From contig JAMPIT010000348.1 of the NCBI GenBank assembly GCA_026261815.1, forward strand, positions 620,001 through 684,000: 64,000 nucleotides of DNA, in the 5' to 3' direction. Each line of letters begins with the position of its first letter. Within the stretch, counting starts at the first letter, position 1. The notes below the pieces were generated by a model. That model did not search any database and was not told the DNA's origin. It worked only from the letters and a program-made list of their open reading frames with translations. Origin of the DNA: Monarcha castaneiventris obscurior. Lineage: Eukaryota; Chordata; Aves; Passeriformes; Monarchidae. Position numbers and translations under genes: made by a program. Below are positions 33,536 to 45,032 of this stretch, one piece after another.

Positions 33536-34636
33536 TGAGATGAGCAAAGGAGGTCACAATGTTGTCACCATGGGATGACTTCAGCGGCCGACTCTGCTGT
33601 CTGCAGGGGATGGATGCACTGGGACACCAAGCTGCTCTGTGCTTGTACCTGGGGGAGTGCGGGCTCAGAGTGCCTTGAGCCTGGGCTCGTGGAGAGCTGC
33701 TCCTGGTGCTCGCTGTGCTCAGCCGGCTGCGCCAAGCAGCCGTGGCCATGGAGCCTGTTATAGATGAATTATTGAGTTGGCTTTCACTGTACGTTGTATG
33801 AATGATGAATTATAAGTTATAGTATTATATGTTGAGAATTCTTTAATGATTGTTGGGGTGGTCTGGTTGTGAGGCTGGTTTTTACAAGGGCTGTATGATT
33901 TGTATGTTGTTGATAGAAATCCCATCAGTTCTGTGGGGTTTGCAAAGGGCCGGGCTGCTGCCAGCCAGCCTTCAAAGGCACCGCCATAAAAGGAACACGA
34001 CTCCAACCAGTGGGGACCCTGAAGGCCACAGTAACAGAAAAGCGTCGGCTCCCAAGAGATTGACAAGGGGGCAAGACTATGCCAAACCGTAAATAAATAT
34101 GCATAAGGCTGATGCAACCACAGGGGTATAAAAGACAGGACCGCCATTTTGTGGGCGAGCCTCTGGAAGCCGGACACGCTCCCAGCAGTGTCCCATTCAG
34201 CTTTGCCATTCTTACGTAGTTCTCAATAAATTTTAGTAACTCATTTCCATATCGCATCTGGGTCGTTTATAATAGAGGCCCAGGCGGGAGCTTTGCCCGG
34301 GGCCGGCAGCCAGACAGGGCCAGTTGCTAGCTGCGAGGAGACGCCGGCAGCCCGTGCCCTGGGGCCGTGGCCGCGGGGGGTTTCTGGCAGGGCTTTTCCG
34401 TCCCGGCCGCAATGCGCTGCCTCCCGTGTGGCCCTGGCCGCGCCGGAGGCCGGCGGGAGCGCGGCGGGGCCGGCAGCGGCGGGCAGAGGCCGCAGAGAGC
34501 AGCAGCCCGGCCGGGCTCGCTGCGGCTCCCGGGCAGCCCTCAGCCGTGGCTGTGCCCACAGGGCAGCAGCAGAGGCGGGAGGCTCCGGCGCTGCCGAAAG
34601 AGGAGGGCCCGCAGCCCCCGGGACTGGAGGAGGACA
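33536..34636 (+). pseudogene. Copy B: gene A-like pseudogene split by an LTR
   Basis: Bases 33536-33755 match the promoter region and 5' end of gene A (15540-15325, minus) up to and including the Kozak ATGGAG. An LTR (33756-34274) then intervenes, and similarity resumes at once with the next gene A codons. The AEAAESSS motif is kept (about 34490-34515), as is the PTGQQ stretch (34553). The 8-residue repeat array is absent. A 104-base segment present in gene A (14728-14831) is missing, which changes the frame of the tail from basic to acidic. The tail ends early at about 34636. The equivalent of the upstream hydrophobic stretch has a TGA. It is non-functional. Confidence 0.8.
33756..34274 (+). 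mobile_element. Solo LTR inside copy B, 519 bp
   Basis: It begins TGTTATAGATG and ends TTTATAATA, a near inverted match. A TATA box (GGTATAAAAG) lies near 34125 and CAATAAA near 34223. Flanks GGAGCC and GAGGCC are similar but not identical, a degraded TSD. The boundaries are set independently by the resumption of gene A similarity on both sides. Confidence 0.85.
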
Positions 34637-34692
34637 GTCTACAGTGTCTACTAACTTGATGTCTACTAATGTCTACTAATGTCTACTAATAC
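34637..34692 (+). repeat. Short tandem decamer array
   Basis: About four copies of a GTCTACTAAT-type 10-base unit lie just after the broken end of copy B, at the junction with the ITPRIPL1-like copy B side. Confidence 0.85.
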
Positions 34693-34778
34693 CTAGTATT
34701 TACTCTCAATGTCTGTGAAAGTTAATAGTATAATATGTATTTATCATACTACTCTACTCATTTTTGGTCACAGTCCTG

Positions 34779-35138
34779 TCACCTCAGTAGCAATGGCATG
34801 TTGGCTATGGGTCTGAGAGGCGGCAGCTCCCTGGCCCACACGGTGCTGCTGGCAGAGCCACGCTTTCTTCTGATCAGCCAGCAGCCCACAGCAAGCAGAA
34901 GCAGAAGCAGGGCTGCTATAGTGACCCAAAACAGCCGCTGCTGCAGTGCTGAAGGGAGCAGGGTTTCCATGGTGCCCCTGCTCCCCTCAATCTCCTGCAG
35001 GAGCTGAGTTATTTCCTGATGCAGATATTCCTCGCGCTCCCGCATGCGCTTGACCGCATCCTCGTCAAGCTGAACCTCCACCTTCAGCCCAGTGTGGGTA
35101 GCTAACAGGGCCAGGATGAAGGCCAGAGTTGGAGACAC
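34779..35138 (-). pseudogene. ITPRIPL1-like: ITPRIPL1-like pseudogene, copy B, internally deleted
   Basis: This copy is nearly identical to copy A at its N-terminus (signal peptide, RMREREEYLHQE coiled coil) and has a membrane span (VTIAALLLLLLAVGCWLI). The start codon is GTG at 35138-35136 where copy A has ATG. Right after the basic stop-transfer residues the frame jumps to sequence that in copy A lies about 0.9 kb further on (TVWARELPPLRP here, TVWTRELPPLRP near 18530). The whole Mab21-like part is therefore deleted. The 119-codon frame stops at 34779. The 5' UTR intron donor (35383-35378) and acceptor before 35138 are kept. It converges on copy B of gene A. Confidence 0.85.
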
Positions 35139-35734
35139 GGCCTGGTGGGAGAAAGGGGGCTCAGTAGGTCTGGCTGGGAGGGAGCAGGGGGCTGTGGGCA
35201 CCTGGAATGTCCCCAGAGCCTCTCCAGTCCCCTGCCACAGTGAGAGCCCCAAGCCCCTCTTCCCCCAGCTCTGGGGGCAGAGTCCTGCCCTGAGGGTCCC
35301 AGCTCTCACTCTGGGTTTAAACCTCCCTGGGCATCTCTGCCAGCCCCCATCCAGCCCAGCATTCCTGCTGCATCTGCACTCACTGGCTGCCTGAATCCAA
35401 GTGCCCGCTGATGGCCGTGGACACAAGTGTGACCTGAAACTACAGCCAGTTAAAGCTCATGCAGTCAATGGGGGGAAAGACACTTTGGCATTCATGGAGA
35501 AAGGAGTGATATAAAGGGAGGGCAGGAAGAAAGGGAAATGTGCATCAAACACAGCAGAGGAAGAGGAGACAATACCAGAAGCAGGGTGCATCAGGACACT
35601 GATCATACATGTGGATCTTGCAAATGTGCTTAAAAATGATCACTAAAGAACAGAACCAAACCCAACTATCCAACCTGTGAGAAAATCCCCACAGCCAGGA
35701 AAAAATACACAGATGACACCAGACTGACTGCTGT

Positions 35735-35923
35735 GGTTGACACACCTGAGGGATGAGATGCCATCCAGAGGGGCCTGGACAAGCTCGACAAGGGGAGCCA
35801 TGGGAATCTCACCAGGTTCTACAATGCTGCAGCTGCAGCCCAGAAAACCAGCCCCGTTCTGGGCTGCTCTTCAAGGTCCCTTCCATCCAAAATCCACTCT
35901 AGGAATCCATGATTTCAGGCAAA
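35735..35923 (+). mobile_element. CR1 LINE fragment with internal deletion
   Basis: It contains GATGCCATCCAGAGGGGCCTGGAC-type CR1 ORF2 sequence (from about 35756) and then, much closer than normal, the CR1 3' end (TTCAAGGTCCCTTCCATCC ... ATCCATGATT, 35870-35922). The middle of the 3' region has been lost. Confidence 0.75.
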
Positions 35924-37560
35924 CTGAACATTTCCTCATAATGGGGACATTTCACCCCTGAAGACACCAGCTGATCAAGAATAAAAGCAAGTAAGCTCCT
36001 CTTTCAGAATCTCAAAAGATATTACTGCGCTCCATGGTTTGAACTGTTTATTTATTTGGAACATTAAAACCTCCACTATTTGTTGTACAGAACAAGAGAA
36101 GTACATGTCAGGGTCACCTACATAACCTGAGATGGATCTAGAAATTCTGTACTCCAATGCCTGAGGCAGTTTAATCCCTTGCACAAAAAGCTTTTCTGAC
36201 ACAAAGTTTGATTCTTTTTAAACTCAAGAAATTTCTGGACCCCAAATTCCACTCCTGTTCAAACTCATGTATTATCAATGCAGTTCACTGGAAGCTTAGA
36301 TCTCAGCAGTGTCTTTTGAACTGAGTTTTGCATGAATGTAACACCTCCTGTCATGTCCAAGAAGCAGTTGTTGTGAGTCATGTCTCTTATTACGAATGCC
36401 AAGGAAGTGCGATCTCTGCTCTTCTGAATCAACTCTACTCATGATGTAGGACAGCCCGAATGCTGATGTACAGGAGTTCCTGCTGATGGAAGGGACAGGG
36501 ATGAGAAGGCAGCAGGCACAATGCCAAGCTGACAGAGGGATGATCTCTGGCAATGAGAAAGAAGAGTTTCTCTGGCAATGGAGGAGAAGAGTTTCCAGGC
36601 AGGACAGAAAATGGCTCTTTGTTTTACTGCATCTTTCAGTGCTGGTAAGAATTTAGCCCAAAGTTGGGAACACCGGAGGATGGAGCCCTTTCCAGGGCGG
36701 TGTCAGCTGAAGTGGCAGAGGGAGCCCAGCAGGGATCAGACACAAACCAGCACTGGACTGAGCCCCTGCAGTGGCAGCAAAGCAGCAAGGAGGTTTGATG
36801 CCCTCCAGGAAGACCGGGCTAACTTTGATAAATTTGTCAGTAAAGGACTGAGCTTATTGAACCTTATGGGTGCTTCTGGTTGGAAAGAACAGCTCTTTTC
36901 TGCCATTGGAGCTTCTCAGAGACATTTAGACCAGTTGTAATCCTCCCTAAACCTCTGCTGTTCCCACAACTTCACCTAAGAAGAAATTTAGAGGGGCCAA
37001 GAAAGCCTGAATTCTAAATAAGCAAAAATTAGGTTGTATATTGTAGTAACAAGTAATATAATTTCATAGGGCTTGTTCTCTGTTGTACAATGCAGAATTC
37101 AAAATAAATTTAATCTATTTTTATATTTTAAGCTTTTTGGAGTGGAAAAGAAGATTGCTGAGATTGCATTATTTTCTATCAGTAAAGTGAGAAGTAGTTT
37201 TCATTTCATGTTTCCTCCTGCCATATATTTTCAAATGTATGATGAAAGCTCTCTAGAACCCCGATGCTCTGCTTCTGTGTGTCACAACCTTTGAGAATGG
37301 ACAATGAGAGAAGCCACAACCCGCCCTGGTGCAGCTGCTGAGGATGGAGAAAATGTACCAAAAGGTTCATAGGTTGAGGTAAGGACTGGAAGAGATCACT
37401 CAGCAAATACCATCACAGGAAAAACAGACTGAATTTGGGGATATGAATTGAAATTATTACCAGCAAAATCAGAGCAGAGAAGTAAAATAGTCCCTTGAAA
37501 ACACCTTCCCCCCACTTTGCTCTTTCCAGATCTACCTCCTGCCCCAGTAACACAGGGAGG
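35924..37560. other. Non-coding stretch
   Basis: No supported gene, LTR end pair or LINE end was recognised. A 120-codon frame at 36578-36940 has no domain that I can name. Confidence 0.45.
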
Positions 37561-37565
37561 CAGGT

Positions 37566-38524
37566 TGTTGGGGTTTAGGAGTTAGCCTGTTTTTCTCTTA
37601 AAGAATTTTCCCCATATTTGTTGCCAGGGGACAAATTACTGGGCACTTAAGAGAAACAAAAGACTTGGCCACAGGGGCAGGGTCCAACTGGCCACCCTTC
37701 TGTCACCTGGGGGTTGGGTACACCCGGGGGCTGGCTGATGTTCTCAGAGTTCAGTCTGAGGAGCTGCTGCCATTGGTGTGGACGGTCTTTGTCAGCACTG
37801 CAAACTTCTGCTTTGGGCTGCTTGCTTTCTACGGGAGAAACCCGGGATTCCCAAGCCTGCCTTTACCTGTCCCGCTGGGAGCTGGGCCACTGCCGCTCTG
37901 CCCCGCCGCTGCTCGGAGCTGTCACTGCTCTGTAGCTCCTATGCTGTGCTGCCTGAGACCTGCTGGGCTTTTCCTGCTGCAGCGCCAGAGTTTGATACAT
38001 CTCGGTGCCACCTGGGATCTGCGCTCGCCCCTGCCGTTCCACCCTGCTGTTCCTGAGGATCCGGCTGGACACCGGGATCAGCTGCCCAGAGGTTTCTGGG
38101 GCTTTTCATCCGTCCTTCCCAGGACCCCGCGTCGCCGTTACTGGGTGCTCCCCCAGCTCGCTCCGGAGCGCCCCCTGCAGCCGCGGGGGAACCATCGCAC
38201 CCGCCCTGCTCACCGGGAGCCGCCAGCGCCCCTGCCGGCCGTGAGCGGAACTGCACCCAGGGGAAAGGGCCCGGCAGCCAAGAGAGGGCTGTCACTGGGT
38301 TTGTGCTGCTGTTTGCTGTCACTGCCACAGTTATTGTTGTTTGTTTGTGCTGTTATACATATATATATAAAAGTAAAGAACTGTTATTCCTATCCCTCAT
38401 ATCTTTGCCTGAAAGCGCCTTATTTTCAGATTTATAATAATTCGGAGGGGAATGGAGTTGCATTTTCCATTTCAGGGGAGGCTCCTGCCTTTCTTGTCTG
38501 ACACCTATCTTTCAAACCAAGACA
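37566..38524 (+). mobile_element. Solo LTR, 959 bp, GC-rich
   Basis: It begins TGTTGGGGTTTAGG and ends AAACCAAGACA. An exact 5-bp TSD CAGGT lies at 37561-37565 and 38525-38529. The middle is GC-rich, followed by a TATATATATAAAAG run near 38360. A 5-bp TSD and TGTYRKGGTTT...AAACC ends suggest an ERVL-type LTR like the one at 47010-48495. The 278-codon frame inside it (37665-38501) is treated as incidental. Orientation is less sure than identity. Confidence 0.88.
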
Positions 38525-38529
38525 CAGGT

Positions 38530-39302
38530 AATGGGGATGATGGACAGTTTATCACCCATGGTTTCTCCAGCTGCTCAGGGAGAGGAGTCATTCCCCTGCT
38601 GCACTGTGGGATCCCTTCATGAACTTCTCCAACGTGAGTCCATCCCACGGGCTAGAGCTCTCCATGAACTGCTGCCATGTGAGTACCATGCGCTCCCATG
38701 GGGTCAGTCCTTCAGGCACAAGGGGTCACAAGTCCTGCCAGCAAACCTGCTCCAGCGTGGGTTCCTCTCTCCACAGGGTCACAGGTCCCTGCCAGGAGAC
38801 CCTGTTCCAGCGCAGGCCTCCCCTGGGGTCACAGCCTCTCTGAGGCAACCCCCTGCTCCAGTGTGGGCTCCTCCAGGGTCTGCAGGTGGATCTCTGCACT
38901 CCCGTGCCCTCCATGGGCTGCAGGGGCACAGCTGCCCCACCGCAGCCTTTACCAAGGGCTGCAGGGGATTCCCAGCTCCGGTAACTGGAGTGCCTCCTGC
39001 ACCTCTTCCTGCACTGCCCTAGCTGTCTGCAGAGTTGTTCTTCTCACATGTTCTCACCATGTTCCCCTCTGGCTGCAATTACATCTGCACAATAACTTTC
39101 TTTTTTTCCCCTTTCTTCTTAAATCAGTTGTCACTGAGAATTACCACCATTTCTAGTTGAACCAGCACTGGCCAGTGAGCATGTCCCTATTGGAGCTACC
39201 AGGCATTGCCTCTGCTGAACACGGAGGAAGCTTCCAACAGCTTCTCACAGAAGCCACCCCTACAGCCCTGCTACCAAAACCAGGCCATGCAAACCCAATA
39301 AA
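38530..39302 (+). mobile_element. Avian retroelement fragment with repeated GGGCTGCAGG blocks
   Basis: Repeated phrases such as CTGCTCCAGTGTGGGCTCCTC, GGGCTGCAGGGG and the closing GCTACCAAAACCAGGCCATGCAAACCCAATA resemble a repeat I recall from many bird genomes, probably ERVL-associated. I could not fix its true ends. It directly follows the TSD of the solo LTR at 37566-38524. Confidence 0.55.
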
Positions 39303-40073
39303 GGTATTACGTCAAAGAAAGAAAAGAAGAAAAACTGTAGTGCTCCCCAGTGCTCCACTGGAATACACACATCACTGCCAGAACTCAAGAATACGCACTA
39401 AACCTCACAATCTCTTCAAAGGCTCCAGCAGATTCTGGGATAAGACTTTAGCAGAGAAACTGAAATCTGAGAAAATACGTTATTCTGAAATTTTCACTTC
39501 TGTTCAGGAAATAATTTAAACAGCTTTACATCTGATTTATTCCTCACTGGATAGTCCTTCAAAGGTAAAATTTTCATATCTGCAGGTTATTTTCTACAGC
39601 ATATGTCGTAAATACATTTGATGGGTAATGTAATAGGTCCATCAAATTTAAGCAGCTTCATTTTCATCCCAAACCTCTAATCCAAAAGGTGCTGCAGTTT
39701 TGTAAATGTTGCCATTAGGATTAAGATACTGGGATTTTAACTAACTTTCTTTATGGATGATTTTGACCTGCTGCTTTTTCGAATTTGAGGTAATAACAGC
39801 TCCAAAAATTGCCAGCTCCTTTCCTTCAGAAATAAAAAAGTTACCACACCACCACTGGAATTTGAAATAACCATTGCTTAGTGTTATGCATGAACCCTTT
39901 TAAGACTTTCGCATCACCTTTCATCAAGTATCAAAGTTGCTAACTAATTACTAATTAAAGAATATTTTTATGAAATATTCTAACTAAAATATAGAATTAA
40001 CAAACTCCTTTATTTTAGATAGTTATGAAAATGTTTTAAGAGTGTTTAAGTAGTTTTAAGAGCTGTAGTTTAG
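39303..40073. other. AT-rich non-coding stretch
   Basis: I see nothing in it that I can name. Confidence 0.5.
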
Positions 40074-40622
40074 TGTTATCGGTCTTATAGTCTAAATCCT
40101 CATACCTTGTAAGCACAAGATCCTAGTTTTTGCAGCCGGTTTTGTGAGAGCATGCTTCCAGATAAAATCAATTCCCCGCGGCAGACAACGAAGCTGCCAG
40201 CAACCCTAGAAACTCACGAGCCATTGGCTGAGAACTGCTTAGAGAGTGAACAACCAATCACCGTGGGACAAGTAAGCAGACCTGGGAGTGAAGAGGGGCG
40301 GAGACTCTCCGTATATCCCAAGCTGGATTTTCAGCTCTTTCTCTCTTTTCATCTGGACAAGCCACGAGGGAGCCTCGGTCGTGGGCATCAGGCCATAGAA
40401 TAACTTTTTCTGCCTTTTTTCCAGGCAGCTCCGCGCCGAGAAAAAAAGCTATGCTCGGGTTTTTAATAGCCTAACCGGCTGAAAAAGAGTCTTTGCTCGA
40501 AGGGATCTCGGACTTCAATTTTTATCTAATTTTTTGGGGCTTTTTGGGTTCCAGTTTTTTTAATGGTTAAATAAACCATTTTTATTTGATTTAACATCCG
40601 AAATTATCATATTTTTATAACA
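40074..40622 (+). mobile_element. Solo LTR, plus strand, 549 bp
   Basis: Terminal inverted match TGTTAT...ATAACA. Flanking TTTAG and CTTAG fit a 5-bp TSD with one change. There are CCAAT boxes near 40220 and 40250, a TATA-like CGTATATCC near 40310 and AAATAAACC near 40568. A related U3 occurs reversed at 41850-42198. Confidence 0.8.
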
Positions 40623-40835
40623 CTTAGTATTTGGAGGAGTTCACCAGTGTCATTGCATTATTCTTTGCCTTCAAAGTACCTGAAAATTTGCACATCATCA
40701 CATAATGAGAACACTTGTTTTTATTTCTATTCTGTACATCTGCTGCAAGGTCCCACCTTTTACAAGTGGTGAACAGTCTGACTTCTCATGGTAGCGTTGT
40801 CTTTTCAATTGCTCTAATTCTACTAGCTTTAAATG

Positions 40836-42198
40836 ATAAACGAGACTCTTAGCCCTACTGTCAGGAATGAGGTCACACTCTTTTTAAAGTTTAAAAACTG
40901 ATTTATTAAACAACAACAGCCAAATTCCTTAATTAAAAAAAAAAAAAAAAAACAGATCTGAAGTGATTGGCTATAAACCCAAAACAAAGACCTACAGTGC
41001 TGAGTCTTTGCTTGGGCTAGCCCCAAGCAAGAACAGTTTAACAGGTAGGCCTAGGATCCCCAGCACCGGGCTCTGCCTAGGCTAATCCTGAGCAAGGTGT
41101 TGCACAGACAAAAGTGCAGCAACCTGATACATTGATTCTCTTTGAAACATTTAAAATAAGTTTCTCTTAAGCATTTAGATTTTTTTCTTGAACATTTAAA
41201 CATGAAGAATTTAGTTAAAAGATTAGAATGGGTTTAGGAAGCAAACACAACAGAATTTAAACAAAGAAGTTGATGATTAAGCGAAGAAACTGAAGCCGGA
41301 GTAACCTCCTCAGGTCTGGGAACTGATTATTGGTTATCTGATATTGTTTAGCTGGGCTGTAACAAGAATCTGCAGAGGAAGGGCCAGACAGTTATTGATG
41401 ACCCCATTCAAAACCTGTTTTGGGAAAGGAACTGGGAGTTCTCCAAGGCCATATGTATTGCTAAAAACTAAGAAGGTAAAAACGTCATAGCGAGGAAGAA
41501 GAGTTACTTCATCCAATGAGGGACCCCTCCCATAAATTATGAGACCACCAACCCATTTCATAGAGCAAACTACACATGCTTATTGACTTTTTAGCTAATT
41601 TCCATACAAAGCAGGGAATGGGAGGTATCTATGTTATAAATATGTATTTGTATTTTGAATATTTAGAACTTTCATGGATAAATAGACTTTGAATTGCTTT
41701 GTAATCTTGGAGCTGTGCTTTTGGAGCGATCCTCACAGCTTCCCGGCATTGGAATAAACATACCCTTTCTTACCCAAGCGAGTTAGAGAGTCTTTGTCCG
41801 TTCCAGTTGGGTATCGATATTAGATGAATCCCCATATTTTAATAAATCAAACCAAAGCAAGCAAAAATTAGCAACCCTCCCCCCTGCGTTTCAATATTTA
41901 TACTTTTTCCGGCTCCTCTCACCACCGCCCATTGTCCTGCCTCCAAAGTAGGAGATGATTGATGGAGTTCTTTTGAAGTTCAGGTCATTGGTCCTGGTTC
42001 AGGAGATGGATGCGAGGCCTTTCAGCCAATGGCTCGCTGGTTACTAGGGTTGCAAGTCTCTGGGTGGTGTCATCTGAGTTTTTGGAGGGAACTTCCTCAT
42101 TAAAATTCACGGTTACCATGGAGCTTGGTGACAGCTTACTGGTGGTTTCTGAAGACAGCACTTTAGCCATCGGTGGGGGTTCTCTCTCTCTAGAACAC
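40836..42198 (-). mobile_element. LTR-like element, minus strand, interrupted by another LTR
   Basis: The minus-strand sequence from 42198 to 41850 shares a diagnostic block with the LTR at 40074 (GCAACCCTAG...GAGCCATTGGCTGA). It has CCAAT and TATAAATA sites ending near 41900. Then an LTR of another family (41143-41849) intervenes. Sequence from 41142 to 40836 supplies a TTTAATAAAT signal near 40900 and a plausible R-U5. The outer ends and TSD are not resolved. Confidence 0.5.
41143..41849 (+). mobile_element. Solo LTR, 707 bp, same family as nested LTR 3
   Basis: It runs from TGAAACATTT to TAATAAATCA and aligns end to end with 23735-24438, with a GGAATAAACATAC signal near 41750. No 4-bp TSD is evident (TCTT and AACC), so one edge may have been altered. 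It sits inside the minus-strand LTR-like element. Confidence 0.8.
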
Positions 42199-44900
42199 AG
42201 CTAAACTTGGAGATGATTTTGGAACATATCACGGGATTTTTCAATGTAATTTAAACTCTGGAACTTTGCTTGGAACTTGGAAGTATTACTTAACACTTAC
42301 ACATTAAGAAACATGAACTACAGACTCTCTTAATCAATTAACAGCTTAACTCTTAACAACATTCATATTTTAAATTAATTATTTATCATTCCATGAATGT
42401 GAAAGCCAAACATTTTGTTTTATGTATGACACCTACCCTGTCTGAGATTTAGTCCCTTTTGTACAGAAATGCTCAAAAAAGAGAGGAGAGAAATCGTGAA
42501 GAAGCAAGAGTTCCTGTGTCTGTGGAAGGGGTTTGCTGTGACCCGGGTTTGATCAGCAGGAGAGACAGAGGGAGGAGTTCACATAAGCTTTTCACCTGAT
42601 GAACACAGACCAGATTTGCATGTGTGATTCATCTGAATTCACACTAAAATGTGCAGGAGGCTGTGCATAATTAGACCATTTCTGTTTTCAGCTGTTGGAG
42701 AGCAGGGGGATGAGTTCTGGTGTCAGGTATTCCAGATGCAGTTTACTAATAAAATAATAATTCTTTTGGCCTTTGTGCCTAACACTTATTTAAAAAGCAA
42801 CATTAATTTAAATAATTTCACTGTTGGGTGTTTATAATTCAAACATGATGGCTTAAGAGCTGACAATTTTCCATTCTTCTGCAGCATCTTCAATAATAAA
42901 TGAGATACTGGATAGCTGAAGACTCTGCACTGGGCTTCACCCAGCTCAACTGGCTGGTCGCAACAGCAGCCTACAGTGAGTGCTTAGGGAAATCCCAGTT
43001 TCCCAAGTGAAATCTTTTCAACGTTTTCCTCAGGTATTGCTGACAGACAAGGAATAAAGAACTAGGACATTTTTGAATATTTAAATTAAGGTAATTATGG
43101 ATCTTAGTAATATACCTTAACAATCACGTGGAGAAGACTTGCTGTCTAGCTGTGAAGGTGTTTTTAGCATGTGGATATGACTTCCTGGTCACTTTAACTA
43201 CGCAGAGTACACTGGAAGAGCTCTTTTATTTCTGAAACTGGCGGAAAGGGTTGAGGGGAACTTTATTACCTGAAAAAAGTGTGGTGTCAGTGCAAGGAGA
43301 ACTTAAGAGTCTTCCACCAATTCAAACTTATGGTGTTTCAACTGAAAATACATAAAGCCAAAACAATAAACTCAGTAATTTGTAATTCTACCAATATTTA
43401 TGTCACAATATAATTTTCATTTTAAAAGCATTGAATCTTATTCCAAACAGAGTTAGCAACAGCAAACCCCAAAATGTCAGGTGTGGCATGGTATTTTAAT
43501 ATCTTCAGTTTTTTGGGGGTTGTTTGGTTATTTTCTCTCCAAATTGTCTGGAGGTAAGGATGGGGAGGGGAAACCAATGGATGTGAAAAAATACATTTTT
43601 TTCAGTCTAGCTGTGACTTAAATTAGTAATCTTAGTAATATTGTGTCTCATTTTTCCCTGGTACCCTTTACAATGTAAAATTCTTTTAATCTCTTGATGA
43701 AAAGCACACTCATTGGTTAGGTGCTTGTTTCTAGAGTAATATCATGTATTCAGTAAAGGCTAGTATTTGTCTTCCACTAATGGTCTGGAAAAATCTAACT
43801 TCTACAACACTCAGAGCTTTCAAATCTGTTGCTTTAGAGCTTGAACATTTATGAAGGTCTTTCCATTTTTGAGCACACACACTAATACTAAATTAATAAA
43901 AATACACCATCAAATACTCAAAAATACCTGTAAAACTAATTCACATGAAATCTTCCCCAAAATCGTAGGGTGGTTTTATGTGTAAACTGTTTGCTTGAAA
44001 AATGTTTTTTAAAGAAATATGCAGAACATTTTTCAGGGGCAACCGCCTACTTCCATACCAAAGATTTGCAAATAAATACCGTTTCTCCATTTAAAAATAT
44101 TCATAAATGTATGAATCATTTGGTTTGTTTTTGGAGTTTCACAAGCATGACACAGCTTGATAGTGGATTTGACAGCTAATTGTAGACAAAAAAAAAAAAA
44201 AATCCCGACATAATATTTAATCCCATATTTGAGAAATCCCTTTTGCCAAGCCCTTCTGAGTTCTGAATTCACTGAATAGCATATAAATTCATCTAAAAAA
44301 GACAGCAAAATGTCTTGCTCATAGTAGAACAAAACTGGAAAAGAATTAGATATCTAAATATTTTCATACATTCAGTGAGAAAGAAATATACTTTCAAAAA
44401 TCCAAAAATAAGAGGAAATTTAATTTTTTTTTTTTTCACAAATTGTTGCAAATGACAGGGCACTACAAAAATCCAGGGTTTTGCATTTGAAAAGAAATGG
44501 TAGAACACTGCTCTTCAAAATTCTGTGAACCATAGGTGTGTGGAGGATCCCATATATGATCCCATCTCAATCAGATTTTTCATGGGATGCATTTTTACAG
44601 ATTTCCATTTTACTGTGAGTCAGCTCTGGAGGGGATCAGAAGTTTGTGTGTAGATTCATCTGGATTCAAGTGAGAAAAGTCTTCTGAGCAATAGAACAAA
44701 TTTCAGTAGAAATTAAGGATTATCATCTCTCATTTATACATTTGAAATGTTGATTATGCTCTGTAACGTACAGCTGGTTTGGTTTGCTCTCCCTTTATCT
44801 GTGCAGAGGGGAGTATTTTCAAATGTCCTATGGCTGAATAGGTTACATCACACAAATAACTTTTTGGAGGTCTCTGCCACTAATTCCACCAGAATTTGCA
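42199..44900. other. AT-rich non-coding stretch
   Basis: No gene, LTR pair or LINE end was recognised. Homopolymer A and T runs occur near 44190 and 44425. Confidence 0.5.
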
Positions 44901-45032
44901 AGCTTGTTGTTGAAATGTACTTTTTATTTGTCCAGTTTTGTGTGTCAGAGCAAAAGCAAACAGTATAGCTTGTTGTTGAAATGTACTTTTTATTTGTCCA
45001 GTTTTGTGTGTCAGAGCAAAAGCAAACAGTAT
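44901..45032 (+). repeat. Perfect tandem duplication, 2 x 66 bp
   Basis: Bases 44901-44966 are repeated without a difference at 44967-45032 (unit starts AGCTTGTTGTTG and ends AACAGTAT). Both copies together create a short open frame with a repeated peptide, which I take as incidental. Confidence 0.97.

Noticed and set aside
37665..38501. 278-codon plus-strand frame
   Set aside because: It lies wholly inside a solo LTR with an exact TSD, and its composition follows the GC-rich block; no domain is visible.
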